Of a stretch of 64,000 nt of DNA, positions 49,001 to 58,700 are shown piece after piece. The stretch comes from Martensiomyces pterosporus (Eukaryota; Kickxellomycota; Kickxellomycetes; Kickxellales; Kickxellaceae), in contig MU603981.1 of assembly GCA_025201845.1 (NCBI GenBank), forward strand, positions 51,024 through 115,023. The letters are read 5' to 3'. Position numbers and translations under genes: made by a program. The notes beneath the pieces are model-generated. The model was not told the origin of the DNA, ran no database searches, and saw only the letters and a program-made list of their open reading frames with translations. Positions within the stretch are counted from its first letter, which is position 1; each line of letters opens with the position of its first letter.

Positions 49001-50359
49001 GGTGGCGGAAGAGTCAGACACCGGCTGGTGCACTCTTGCAGCGACCTCTGGGTCTATCCGAAACAGAGTCAATATCAAGCAGCAACAAGGATGTAAGCAG
49101 TGCTGGTGGTAGCAGCAGCAGCAGCAGCAGTAGATAATAGCTGGGAACGGAATCAGGAGGAGAGATAGAGTACGTGGGGGTATAGTGGCAAGTATGGCGT
49201 GCAAATGGATGGCAGAGAAAAGAGGCGGAATGTGATTGCAACGATGAAGAGTGCTGAGGCAGAAAAGGAAAAGAATAATGAAGGTGCGAGGGCAGCAGCA
49301 GTGTCTGCACTTTGCCTTTGTGCTCTCACGATTCTCCTTGCTGGCAGCGATGGCATTGCAACTTCTGGGTTTCCGGATGGCGTGTCCACTTGTCTCTTGC
49401 CCACAGACACGCTCTGTCCGCGGAAGCCAGCAAGAGCACCGCTTCTTCCTTCTCCCACGTATAGGTGAGGTGAGATGTAAACAAAAGCTGCGCTTGCTGT
49501 TGATGGGCACCAGCAGAAGGAAACAATGCAGTGCTGGTCTCAGCGAGGGAGCTACGCTTTGCACAATGGGTGGAAGCGGCATGCCTCGAGGGAGCAGAGG
49601 GAGCAGAGGGAGAGCTACCAGTTCAGGAAGAGGGGAGCAGCGCTCGAGAACAATGGGCTGGACACAAGCAACAGGGAGGGTGGGCGAGAAAGCAAGGTCC
49701 CTTTGGCCATGGTTCATAGACAATGTTCACTTACCATTCAAGGTTGCTGCTGCGATGTGCGCATTGGCGCTGCCTCTGCTCTTTGCGGCAAATGCGGCTG
49801 GCGACGACGACGACGACCTGAACCTCCTTGCGAACGGCACTCTCGATATGCCCAACCCCACACCAGTCCTCTCACGGCCACTATTCCGTGCACCGACGGA
49901 GCCAGACAGATGCACAATTGGCAGAGCAGGCTGGCCGCGATGTCCATGCACGTCCTCCCCCGCAAAGCCTCTTCCTCTGGCACCTCCACCGATCGCATTA
50001 GTGGGACTCTGGGGAGAAAGAGGCTGCTTGCCAGCCGAGTAATGCTCCGGCGCATCGGACTGTGATTTCTGCTTCAGCTTTGCGCGCTGCAAGGACGACC
50101 CAGCCCAAAAGAGCTCCTCGAGCTTCGACAGACCACGGCGAATGCGCCCCGGTCCACCAATGCTCGACGTCGGAGACAGAGCCATGTGTGGCACTGGCAG
50201 CGTCCTTGCCTGTGGCAAGTCTGTGTTGCCGCTGGCGGAGGCCTGTGGGTAGTGCCCTCTGGAGCTGGATGGCGTGTGTTTGTCGAGTGGTGTGGTTGCC
50301 AGTGCCCCGCTTTTGCGTCTCGGCGGTGCTGGCAGCGACATGCGCTTCCTGCTGGACAT
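46001..50359 (-). CDS. Large Ser/Arg-rich protein with C-terminal coiled coil, two exons, unknown function
   Basis: Proposed exon 1 is 50359-49735 (MSSRKRMSLPAPPRRKSG...), ending at a strong GTAAGT donor. Exon 2 is 49053-46001 after a GGATAG acceptor; the join keeps phase (ATLN/DPEVAARV) and gives 1225 residues. The 681-bp intron is long for this genome, so an internal exon cannot be excluded. Alternatively, exon 2 alone could start at the ATG at 48856 (951 residues). Most of the protein is Ser/Pro/Arg/Gln-rich and disordered, with many basophilic-kinase-like RRxS words. A more ordered block lies near NGEVVTMFQEIPLPLKDIEW and KRVYYYHVAQKNEAYRKATEE, followed by an acidic stretch and a C-terminal leucine-zipper-like helix (SENEQLKAEIESARQAIAAL). 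I do not recognise the family. Composition suggests a cytoskeletal or cell-polarity scaffold; this is weak inference. Confidence 0.6.
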
Positions 50360-50968
50360 ATTATATGCGTGGAATGAATAAATGAACGAGTGCAAGTGAT
50401 GCAGATATAGGCTGGTGGCTATGTGCTGGTTAAGGAAATATGATGGATGAGAAATAGTGGAGAATCGCTGGGCCTTTTTGGGAGTGCGCAGCCTGGCATG
50501 TATAAAGCAAAATAAAAATAAAAATCAGGTGCAAGCTGGGAGAAGAAGGCAGAGACGCACACTGCAGGTGCAGATTCGGCGTGTCGGCCCACACGTTCAC
50601 TGAGCTGAGCAAGAGGCGTGAGGTGGGGAGAAACGGCAACAAACAAGAGCGACAACGGAAAATGGATCAATTGATGGCCACTGCTCCATTTTTCCGTGTG
50701 GATGCGCGTGGTTTGAATCACTTCTCAATTGACAGAAAATGATCAATCGGCCATCACGCACGCATGGCAACAACAGCACCTAAACACATGCACAGCCAGG
50801 AATGGCAGGCACAAAATGCCTGTGAGAGGCGGCAGAGAAAACCCAGGTCCATGGGCGCAGCGGCCATTCATTAGCGAAAGGCAAGCACGTAAACAAAAAC
50901 AGAAAGCAGCTGCCAGAGTAGTCAAACACACGTACACACAGCCACGCAGCAGGCACTCAAGGAGCAGG
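50360..50968. other. Intergenic, 5' side of the 1225-residue gene
   Basis: About 610 bp holding the promoter of the large unknown gene and the 3' UTR of the AT-hook gene. An AAATAAAAATAAAAAT tract (50510-50525) is the only notable element. Confidence 0.4.
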
Positions 50969-52195
50969 CTACGAGTCGGACTCTGCGCCATCCGCATCGT
51001 TGCTCTTCTTGTACGGCTCCTTCCAGATATCAATCAGCGGCCCAGGAATCTTCAGCGGATTCCGCCGATGCACCAGCTGGTCCTTGGGCACATTCGCTCC
51101 GCCATTCTCCTCCACGCCTTCCTCATCGTCCGCCTCGCCGCCAGTGGCCGCCGAGGACGATCTCGTACGCTCCGCACTGCTCGCCAGCATAAGCTTCCTC
51201 GCTGCGTGTCTGCGGTGATACCCAGCCATATCCTTCGTCTCCTCTCGGATTCTGCGGCCAATGGACGCAAACACCTTGAGCAAAACCGCCTTCGCCTCAT
51301 CCGACAGCGGCGGCGCCGGGTGCGACGGCCCACTCGGTCCCGCCGCATGCACGGACCACGACAGGAGCATGTAGATCTCGTCGAATGCCTCGGTGGTGGG
51401 ATCAGCAATGCCCAGCTCGTATCCACACAGCTTCAGCGCGTCGCTCATCTTCATCAGCTCGTACCTGTCGTCGTTGGCAGTTCCGTTCACAGGCACCATC
51501 TGGATCGTTCTTGCCGCCTCCTCCAAGTACTCCAGCTGGAACGGATCGTGCTTGGTGAGGTGCACGGGGATGCGGCGGATCTCCCAGCTCTTCTTTGCCG
51601 GCGTCGTGGCCGCATCCGCACCAGCCGGCTTGTCCTCGCCGGCCTCCTTCGCTTTCTTCGCGCTGGCGTCCTTTCTCGGACGACCGGGGCCTCTGCGCTG
51701 TGTAGGCGTGCCAACTGGCGCCTGCTCATGGCTGGCGCTGGTCGGACCCCTCTTGGTCAATCCGGGCTGCACGTCTTCCCCAGCTGCTTGCTCTGGGTTG
51801 TATTCCTCGTCCTCGCTCGACACCTCAGCGGCATCCGGCTCCACATCATCTGCGCTTTCACGGCCACTAGATGTGGGCGACTCCTCTCTCTCCACGGCTC
51901 CAGCGCTCTTCTTACCCTTGCCTCTAGGCGTCGAGGAGCCCCTGCCTCTGCCCCGGCCTCTGCCCCGACCACGTGTGGACGATGGTGTGGATGCTTTCCT
52001 TGGCGTCTTTTGCACCTCTTTTGTTTTGGGCGTCTTCCTTGCGCTTGCTGCCGATGCCGATGTCCGGCTGCGCTTCCGTGGTGTAGGAGTAGCGGCTACT
52101 ATGGCGGGTTCGGGCTTCGCTGGCGTGCGCGTCCGCAGCGAGTACCGCGTCTTTGCTGGCGTCTGCTCCAGCTGCTGCTCTTCGTTGCCTGGCAT
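50969..52195 (-). CDS. AT-hook nuclear protein, unknown function
   Basis: A 408-residue intronless frame. The N-terminal half is Lys/Arg/Pro/Ala/Ser-rich with TPAK/TPRK words, an RG repeat (TRGRGRGRGRGRGSS) and a consensus AT-hook, RRGPGRPRKD, near residue 170, which binds the minor groove of A/T-rich DNA. From about residue 205 a globular, conserved-looking region follows: SWEIRRIPVHLTKHDPFQLEYLEEAARTI and LMKMSDALKLCGYELGI, then a helical stretch and a final KIPGPLIDIWKEPYKK motif. I do not recognise this C-terminal domain. The arrangement suggests a chromatin-associated adaptor. It sits between two other regulatory genes but nothing ties them functionally. Confidence 0.7.
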   Translation of the reverse strand: MPGNEEQQLEQTPAKTRYSLRTRTPAKPEPAIVAATPTPRKRSRTSASAASARKTPKTKEVQKTPRKASTPSSTRGRGRGRGRGRGSSTPRGKGKKSAGAVEREESPTSSGRESADDVEPDAAEVSSEDEEYNPEQAAGEDVQPGLTKRGPTSASHEQAPVGTPTQRRGPGRPRKDASAKKAKEAGEDKPAGADAATTPAKKSWEIRRIPVHLTKHDPFQLEYLEEAARTIQMVPVNGTANDDRYELMKMSDALKLCGYELGIADPTTEAFDEIYMLLSWSVHAAGPSGPSHPAPPLSDEAKAVLLKVFASIGRRIREETKDMAGYHRRHAARKLMLASSAERTRSSSAATGGEADDEEGVEENGGANVPKDQLVHRRNPLKIPGPLIDIWKEPYKKSNDADGAESDS

Positions 52196-52549
52196 TTACG
52201 CAAAACAGATACGACTTTGGGCGGGGGGATGCTGGCAATAGCGTTGCAGAAGCTAAATGAGAGGAGGGAAAGAAGGGCGCATCTCAGCAACGCCAAATTC
52301 CAAAAAATGTCGCGTCTGTCCCGCCTAAGCCAGCGCGCACTGGGGGAATTTTGGGCAAAAACCACGTTCTGGCACATACATCGCAACACGGCCAATAGGA
52401 CGCAACACACGTGGACAGGCGGCCAGCAGGGGAGCTGAGGCTTTAAAGGTGTCAGATAGAAAGAAAAGGAGGTTTGGCTTAGGAAACAGAATAGAGAAAA
52501 ATTACAAAAAAAAAAGAGCAAAGGAGTCGAGCAGAGCAAGGCGTCGCTT
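52196..52549. other. Intergenic, bZIP 3' / AT-hook 5'
   Basis: About 350 bp. An A-run (52506-52515) next to the bZIP stop is probably part of its 3' UTR signals. Nothing else was recognised. Confidence 0.4.
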
Positions 52550-54913
52550 TTAATGGAGACCGTACTTTCTGGTCAAGCTCTGCTTGGTCTGCAGCAGCTC
52601 CAGCTCCGACTCCATCTTCAGCCTTTCTCGCTCCATCTCCACGCGACGCTGCACCTCCGAGCACTTGGCGTGCTTGTACATCAGGCTGCACAGGTCGTTG
52701 AGCTCGTCGTCGGCCAGGCGGTTGGTCTCTGTGCACACATAGTTGAGCATCTGTGGTGCCATCTCCTTGATCTCATCAGATATGTCCGCAGGCGAGCCAT
52801 GCTTGGGGCACGGCGCACACGGCGAATCGTCGAACTGGCGGCAGGTGCACACGGGCTCGGCCTTCTTGTCCTTGCTTACGTCGCCATCCTGCACCGCTGT
52901 GTGGCCAGAGCCCTCGCTAGAGCCGCTCTTTGAGGGGTTGACTGGCAGCGGCGCCAAGGCCGAAGACATGGATGCGAGGTCGGCGCCCTGGGCGCCGTTG
53001 GCCATGGCTGTTAGGTGGCTCATCATGCTGGCAGCCGACACCTCGCTGCCGCTAGTGGACTTGAGCGAGTAGAGGTTGTTGAGCAGGAGCTTCTCCAGCT
53101 GATCGCCGTCGTCTGTGATGCCGACTGGATCGGGGTTGCGGTAGGCCATTAGCTGTGGGGGCAAAACAGGCGAGTTTTCCGCCTGCGATTTTCCGCCCAT
53201 TGCTGCGGCCAGCTGCGCCTGATATGCGGTGCTCTGCTGCAAAAGCGCTGGGAGCGAGGCACTGACCTGCATGGCGGACGACGCCGACGCCGAAGTGGCA
53301 TCCGCAGATGTTGGCACGACGCTGATGAGGCCCTCGTTGAGCCTCGAGGGGGAAAGAGAGAGCAGGTCGCTGAAGGAAGGCGTGCCGATGGCCTGGCTGC
53401 TTTCAGGCGTTTGGCCGCTACGGTCGCTGAAGGAAGGCGTGCCGATGGCCTGGCTGCTTTCAGGCGTTTGGCCGCTAGAGCTTGTGGAATGCTGCTGCAT
53501 GAGGGAGGCAAAGTCAGCGAACCCGCCGTGCTGCTTGAATGCATCAAGGCTCAGCATGCCATTGGGCATGCCTGCATTGAGCGAGCTCAGGGGAACAAAC
53601 ATGTCGGTGGGCGTAGTGGCGCTTGCAGACAGAACAGGGGAGCGAGATGGCCCCCTGTCGTTGGCGCCAAGGCCCGAAATGATGGACGAAGAGCGAGTGT
53701 CCATGCCAAAGTGGGTGGGCGAGATGGGCACTGCAGACGACGAGCTGTTCGCCGGGCTGTCAAACAGCTGGTTGATAAACGAGCCCGTGCTGATGTTCTG
53801 GTTCGAGGCGAGCATTTGGATGCTGTTGAGGATGTCGTTCGAAAAGCCAGTGGTCAGGCTCGACGAAGTAGTGCTAAGCAGCGCATCGCGGCCAGTGAGT
53901 GCGGGCGGGGTGCTCCTGTTCTGCACGAGGCTGCTGGCTAGCGTGCCGGCAGTGGCCGACGAGAGATCGAGGCCAGGATACAGGTTGGGCACACTCTGCG
54001 GCGACGCATTCGTTGTGGCCGTCGCACCGCCCTGCAGGTTGCTGCTGATGGAGCTCATGGCACCGGGCTTAGTAAGGTCAGTGCCTTGCAGCGCAGCCTG
54101 CTGCAGATCAAAGGCAGACGAGAGGTTGAGGCCAGAGCTGCTTGGCGAATCGAACAGCTCGGTGATGGCCTTATCAAAGTCCACCGAGGCAGGGGGCTCC
54201 TGATAAGTGAACTTGCCGTTCTTCAGCGAGACATTCTCCTTCTTGAGCTTGTCCACATACTTCTTGAGCTGGTTGTTCTCCCGCTCGGTGCGCTCTTGCT
54301 GCTCAGTCAGCTCCTGCACCTTGTCCTCGAGCCCCTTCAGGTACTGCTGCTTGCGCTCGCGGAACGCGCGCTGTGCAGCACGGTTCTGAGCAGTGCGCTT
54401 AGTGGTTGCCTCCGTTGTGATGGGCTTTCTTCCGGGCTTCTTCACCTTCTTTTCGTCGTGGGAGTCATCGCTTGAGCCTACTCCAAAACAGAAACAAAGC
54501 CCGGGGAAGGAGATAGGGCGTTTAGCACAGTATGGTGGCTGCTATGAACAACAGGTGGGAAAGATGGCAGATGGTGTGAGTGCGTTTTGCGTTGTGCAGT
54601 ATGCGGAGGGGAGCCGGGAGGGCCGACAGCATGTCTTGCAAACAAGGGCTGTACCCTTCCTCCCGCAAACCCCTATTTCCCACTGGTGCTAGCATGCAGT
54701 GGACGTGGAAGAACAGCATTGCATTGGCGGTGGCGCGCCCTTGAACAGAGGTCAGCTGTGGAGGTGGAGCATATGTGCACAGCGCCTCAAATCCCAGCAA
54801 AGCAAAGGGCGCTGCGAGATACGCAGGAGGGCTGGGATTCAGCAGCACTTACCTGGAGATGTGCTGCGCTTCTGCGGCGTAACCTCAGCTGAAAGGATAT
54901 CGATTGAACTCAT
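52550..54913 (-). CDS. PAP1: Pap1/Yap1-type redox bZIP transcription factor, two exons
   Basis: A 662-residue bZIP factor of the fungal AP-1 (Yap1/Pap1) type, which drives oxidative-stress genes. Exon 1 is 54913-54853 and exon 2 is 54477-52550 (intron GTAAGT...GTAG, 375 bp). The basic region KRTAQNRAAQRAFRERK has the NxxAQxAFR signature of this subfamily, followed by a leucine zipper (LEDKVQELTEQQERTERENNQL). The long middle is Ser/Thr/Asn/Gln-rich. Near the C-terminus are two Cys clusters: VCTCRQFDDSPCAPCPKHG, and a later one with VCTETNRLADDELNDLC and KCSEVQ, the CSE triad typical of the Yap1/Pap1 redox domain that masks the nuclear export signal. An 18-residue unit containing SGQTPESSQAIGTPSFSD occurs twice in tandem (perfect 54-bp DNA repeat), possibly an assembly duplication. 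Confidence 0.9.
53370..53477. repeat. 54-bp in-frame tandem duplication in the bZIP gene
   Basis: A 54-bp unit (starting about TCGCTGAAGGAAGGC at 53370 and again at 53424) repeated exactly, adding 18 residues without breaking the frame. Boundaries are approximate by a few bases. Confidence 0.92.
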
Positions 54914-55735
54914 CGTGGTGCTTAGGGTGGGCGTGTGTGGTGGTGCTGGGCCGCAAAATGAGGCAGGTTGGCAGTTGGGAGTGCTAGAAGAGCGTGGCTT
55001 GGTGTGGTGTGGTGTGCTGGGAGGGGAGAGGGGCTTTGGGCTTTGGGCAAGTGGATTTGCACAGGTCGCAGAAGGCACTAGAGGAATTACGGTGAGCAGA
55101 ATCGCCAAATGTCTGAGGAATTCGCTTTGGAGTGAACAGCAGGGAGTAGTGCGGGGTAGGAGGCAGATATTCCAGCAAAAGTAGGCAGTGTGGAAAAGGG
55201 TAGAAGGTGCTGGCAAGTGAAGCAAAAAGCTGCGATGCTGTGAGGAGCACGGCCTGCTCAAAACTTCTCCATCGCTCCGCTGACTAATTGCAGCGACCAA
55301 CGTGCATGCATCCCTATTGGCCAGCTGTCGGAACCGAGCCTGAGGCGAATGGGCAGAAAAATCAATGCGGTGGAGGGAACAAGCTTTTGCCGCTCTGGCT
55401 CGCCTGTTCGTTGGCTGGCAGAACTGGGCTGTGCAGCATGCGCGCTTGATGTCAGACAGGGCGCTGCCTTGGATGCTGTGCTCGCGCATACTTTGCCTGC
55501 TCTTGCTGCTGCTCGTGTTTTTTTTTTCTTGCTGCATACCTCATCACCCACACACCCTTGACATTCACTGCCTTGCACATTTAGGCGCCTAGCTTGCTGC
55601 TGCACCTCTACACGCACGCTTGGGATTCGCTTTCTTGCCACAGCCCTGACCTCCACCTGCGCGTGCCTGGGCTCTCTTGGAATTCACCAGCCAAAGTTGG
55701 TCTTTGCAAGCGCATAAGCACAATTCGTACACGAA
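54914..55735. promoter_or_regulatory. Divergent promoter bZIP / MED12
   Basis: About 820 bp between divergent transcription-related genes. It contains a TGGTGTGGTGTGGTGT tract near 55002-55013 and a T9 run at about 55519. No convincing gene was recognised. Confidence 0.45.
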
Positions 55736-58700
55736 ATGACCTCGACACCGGGGAGCGGCGGCCATGCAGCGAAGCGAATGCGCCTTGAGCGGTCCGCCTG
55801 GAGAGGCAGCAACGACATACTCCCGCTCCGCAAATACACGCCTACGCCAACAAACGGGACTGCGCCCTTACACAGCTCACATGACTACGGATATGCAGAC
55901 TTTTACCCTGCAAAGAGCACGCAGGGCGAGACAGTGCTCAGCGAACGCTCCATTCGATACGGGTACGTTGACACGCCTCGCGTCGAGAACGAGCATGTAT
56001 CGCACCACGAAGTAGTATACGACCGCCTGCTAGACTCGCGGGTCTTCCAAGAGCTCCAGGCGTTTGCTGCTGGTGTCGCCCAGAGGCAATGGGCTCGTGG
56101 CGGCGCATCGTCCTCAGAGCTGCCTCGCCTGCCTAACCGCTCTGTGCACACGGACGAGCGCCGCGAGGAGTGGCTGCGAGGGCTGGCCAACCCGCGACTC
56201 CCGCTCAGCATTTTGGCAAACTCGATGCCCTATGGCCATCGTGGAGAAAGGCTGCTCGAGTCTCTGTGCGCGCACAGGGTGCCTCTGCAGCGCGCAATGT
56301 GGGCCATAAGGCTGACGGGCGTCTACGAAATGTTTGGCCAGCAGACCCGCGTCCCGGATCATACCAGCCTCAAATCCCTGGAGCAGACATACACTGTGCA
56401 GTGGACAAAGACATTCACGCAGTTCCTGGAGCACACGCTCAGCAGCGCCCCGACTGGCGCTAACGAAGGCGATGGCCTGTCTCCGGCGCCAGCAACGATA
56501 TCAGCAGCAGCATCAGTGGCCACAGGAGCAAGCAGCAGTGGAACACCGCTGCTGTCTCCTTCGGCGTCTGCTTCAGGCGTGTCGCTGGCTGCCAGGGACC
56601 AGCAGAGACCGCAGAGGCAGCCAATGTGTCCCGACGCGTGGTCGCAAAGCTGGACTTTCTGCCTATCTCTTTTGCACGCGCAGTACGACCAGGGGCTACT
56701 GGATCAGCGGCACCTTGTAAGCTGGCTAGTCAGCCAATTCCGCCAGACACCACTCGACAAGTGCATGCTGCTTCTACCCTTGGTGGAAAACTACACATCC
56801 GAAATCAGCAAGTCCCGCAACCCTCTGCGCAAACTCATACATGCCGCTGTTTACAGAATAGATCAGACGGCAAACTACGCATCGTTAGGGTCGTTTCGTG
56901 GCGCGCTGCACAGCTATCTCGTCTCCTTGTTCACAAAGTTCCCCGATGCCTTCGTTGAGCCCTCCACGTGGAATGCCTACAGGCTGTCGCTTGAGCAGGC
57001 CAGCGGGTCATGCGGCGCGGCGGATAAGACAAAGCTGAGTCGCATGCTAGCACAGGTGGATGCACGCAACTCAAAATTTGCGCATCTGACTAGCTCTGCA
57101 ACATCTCCGCAGCCTGGTGGCGACGTCAAGGCAGCAGCAGTGGATCCGCTGTCGCCCCTCCACATACTAGCGGCGGTAACTCCCGATGCGGATGCCAGCG
57201 AGGTGTTTAATTCTCTATTTGGAGCTATATCGCCGTGTGCTTCGGTTGCAGCACACATCGTGCGAGTAATATGCTACTGGGCAGCTGAGGATGAGACAGT
57301 GTCGGCAGCCACCCAGTTTAGATCGCTTGTTGCCGCACGGGTCATTCGAAGGCATCTAGACAGCGTTGTCGAGCACAGCGCAGCCAAAGAGGAAAATGGC
57401 TCAGGCGGCGTTACTACTAACCCCCACGCCGAACTGCAAAGCGCAATAGTCGGCTTTTTGGACATTTTTGTGCTCCCCGCCGACGAAAAGCGTGCAAGAG
57501 GCGAGTGGCGCGTGTGCTTCCTTATCGAGCGGCTTGCTGACGCAGGCTGCTTTTCGATTTCAAAGTACCTGCAGATTTTGACTGCACGCGGCGATTTCTT
57601 TGGATCCAACATCGCGACCGCTCGATCGCAGCGCCACTTGGCATATGCGACGCATCTAGCCGCCGGATCGCTGAGCTACAGCGCACAGCGGGAGATGCTG
57701 CTGTATGGCTTTGAAATGGCAGACGATGCTGTTAGCAGTGGTGCGCCGCAGCAGCCCAGGGAGGACGGAGATGCTGCTGTATGGCTTTGAAATGGCAGAC
57801 GATGCTGTTAGCAGTGGTGCGCCGCAGCAGCCCAGGGAGGACACTGTCGCATGCAGTAAACTCAAGCAAGAGATCTCTGCAACGCTGCCATTTCTGGTGG
57901 CATACACATGCGCAACGTCTTTGCGTGCAAGGAGCAATGGCAAAGCGCCAACGATCGACACAGCGACTACTCAGTGGTGGATGCCCACAAGTGGATCGTC
58001 CGAGTCCAATGCCACAGCGAGCACTGAGGCTGCGAGTGCCCAGTCGCTGCCAACGGCCAAGCAGCTCTCTGGCAATAGGCTTCTCTCGCCTCTGGCCCTT
58101 GAGGCTTGTACAAAGGACTGGATCTCGCCTGTATCAGACCACATCGCCGATGAAAGGCTGCTCAACAAGGATATTTCGCCAAGATGTCTAGAGCTGCTGA
58201 GCAACAGCCCACGAAACGTGGTTGATCTTGTCGTTCGCCAGCGGCTTCTGCCAATCGTCTATGACTTTGTAGTCAAGGACATCAAGGTCGGCGTGGACAA
58301 CTGGCGCGTTATTACGCAGCCCGGCACGTCTCTGCTGAATGGCCGCCAGACAGCAGCGATCGTCCGTATCCTGAGCGCGTCTGGGTTCTACAGCCAGCTT
58401 CTCGACTTTATTTTGTGGACGCTTAACCACACGAAGGCTGCTCAGGTGCTGTCGATAGCACACAGCTCGCTGAGGCAATTCACTCGCGTATGGAAGCTTG
58501 TTGGCCGGATGTCAGAGGCAATATCTCAGGTCGATAAGGTGTACGCCTCGAATCGCGGCGGCAGCACAGAGTTCGATTTTGAGACATACCGAACGGCCGA
58601 ACACTGGTGTGCAAGCGACTGTGGCGAGCAGGCAGGGAGCCTGCTGCTGCTGCTTCGCCAGGACTATGACTCGTTTGTCGACGTCCAGGTGCAGTCTTTG

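Noticed and set aside
57705..57790. A separate second gene starting inside MED12
   Set aside because: The apparent new start lies in the 76-bp tandem copy; the downstream frame is the remainder of MED12.
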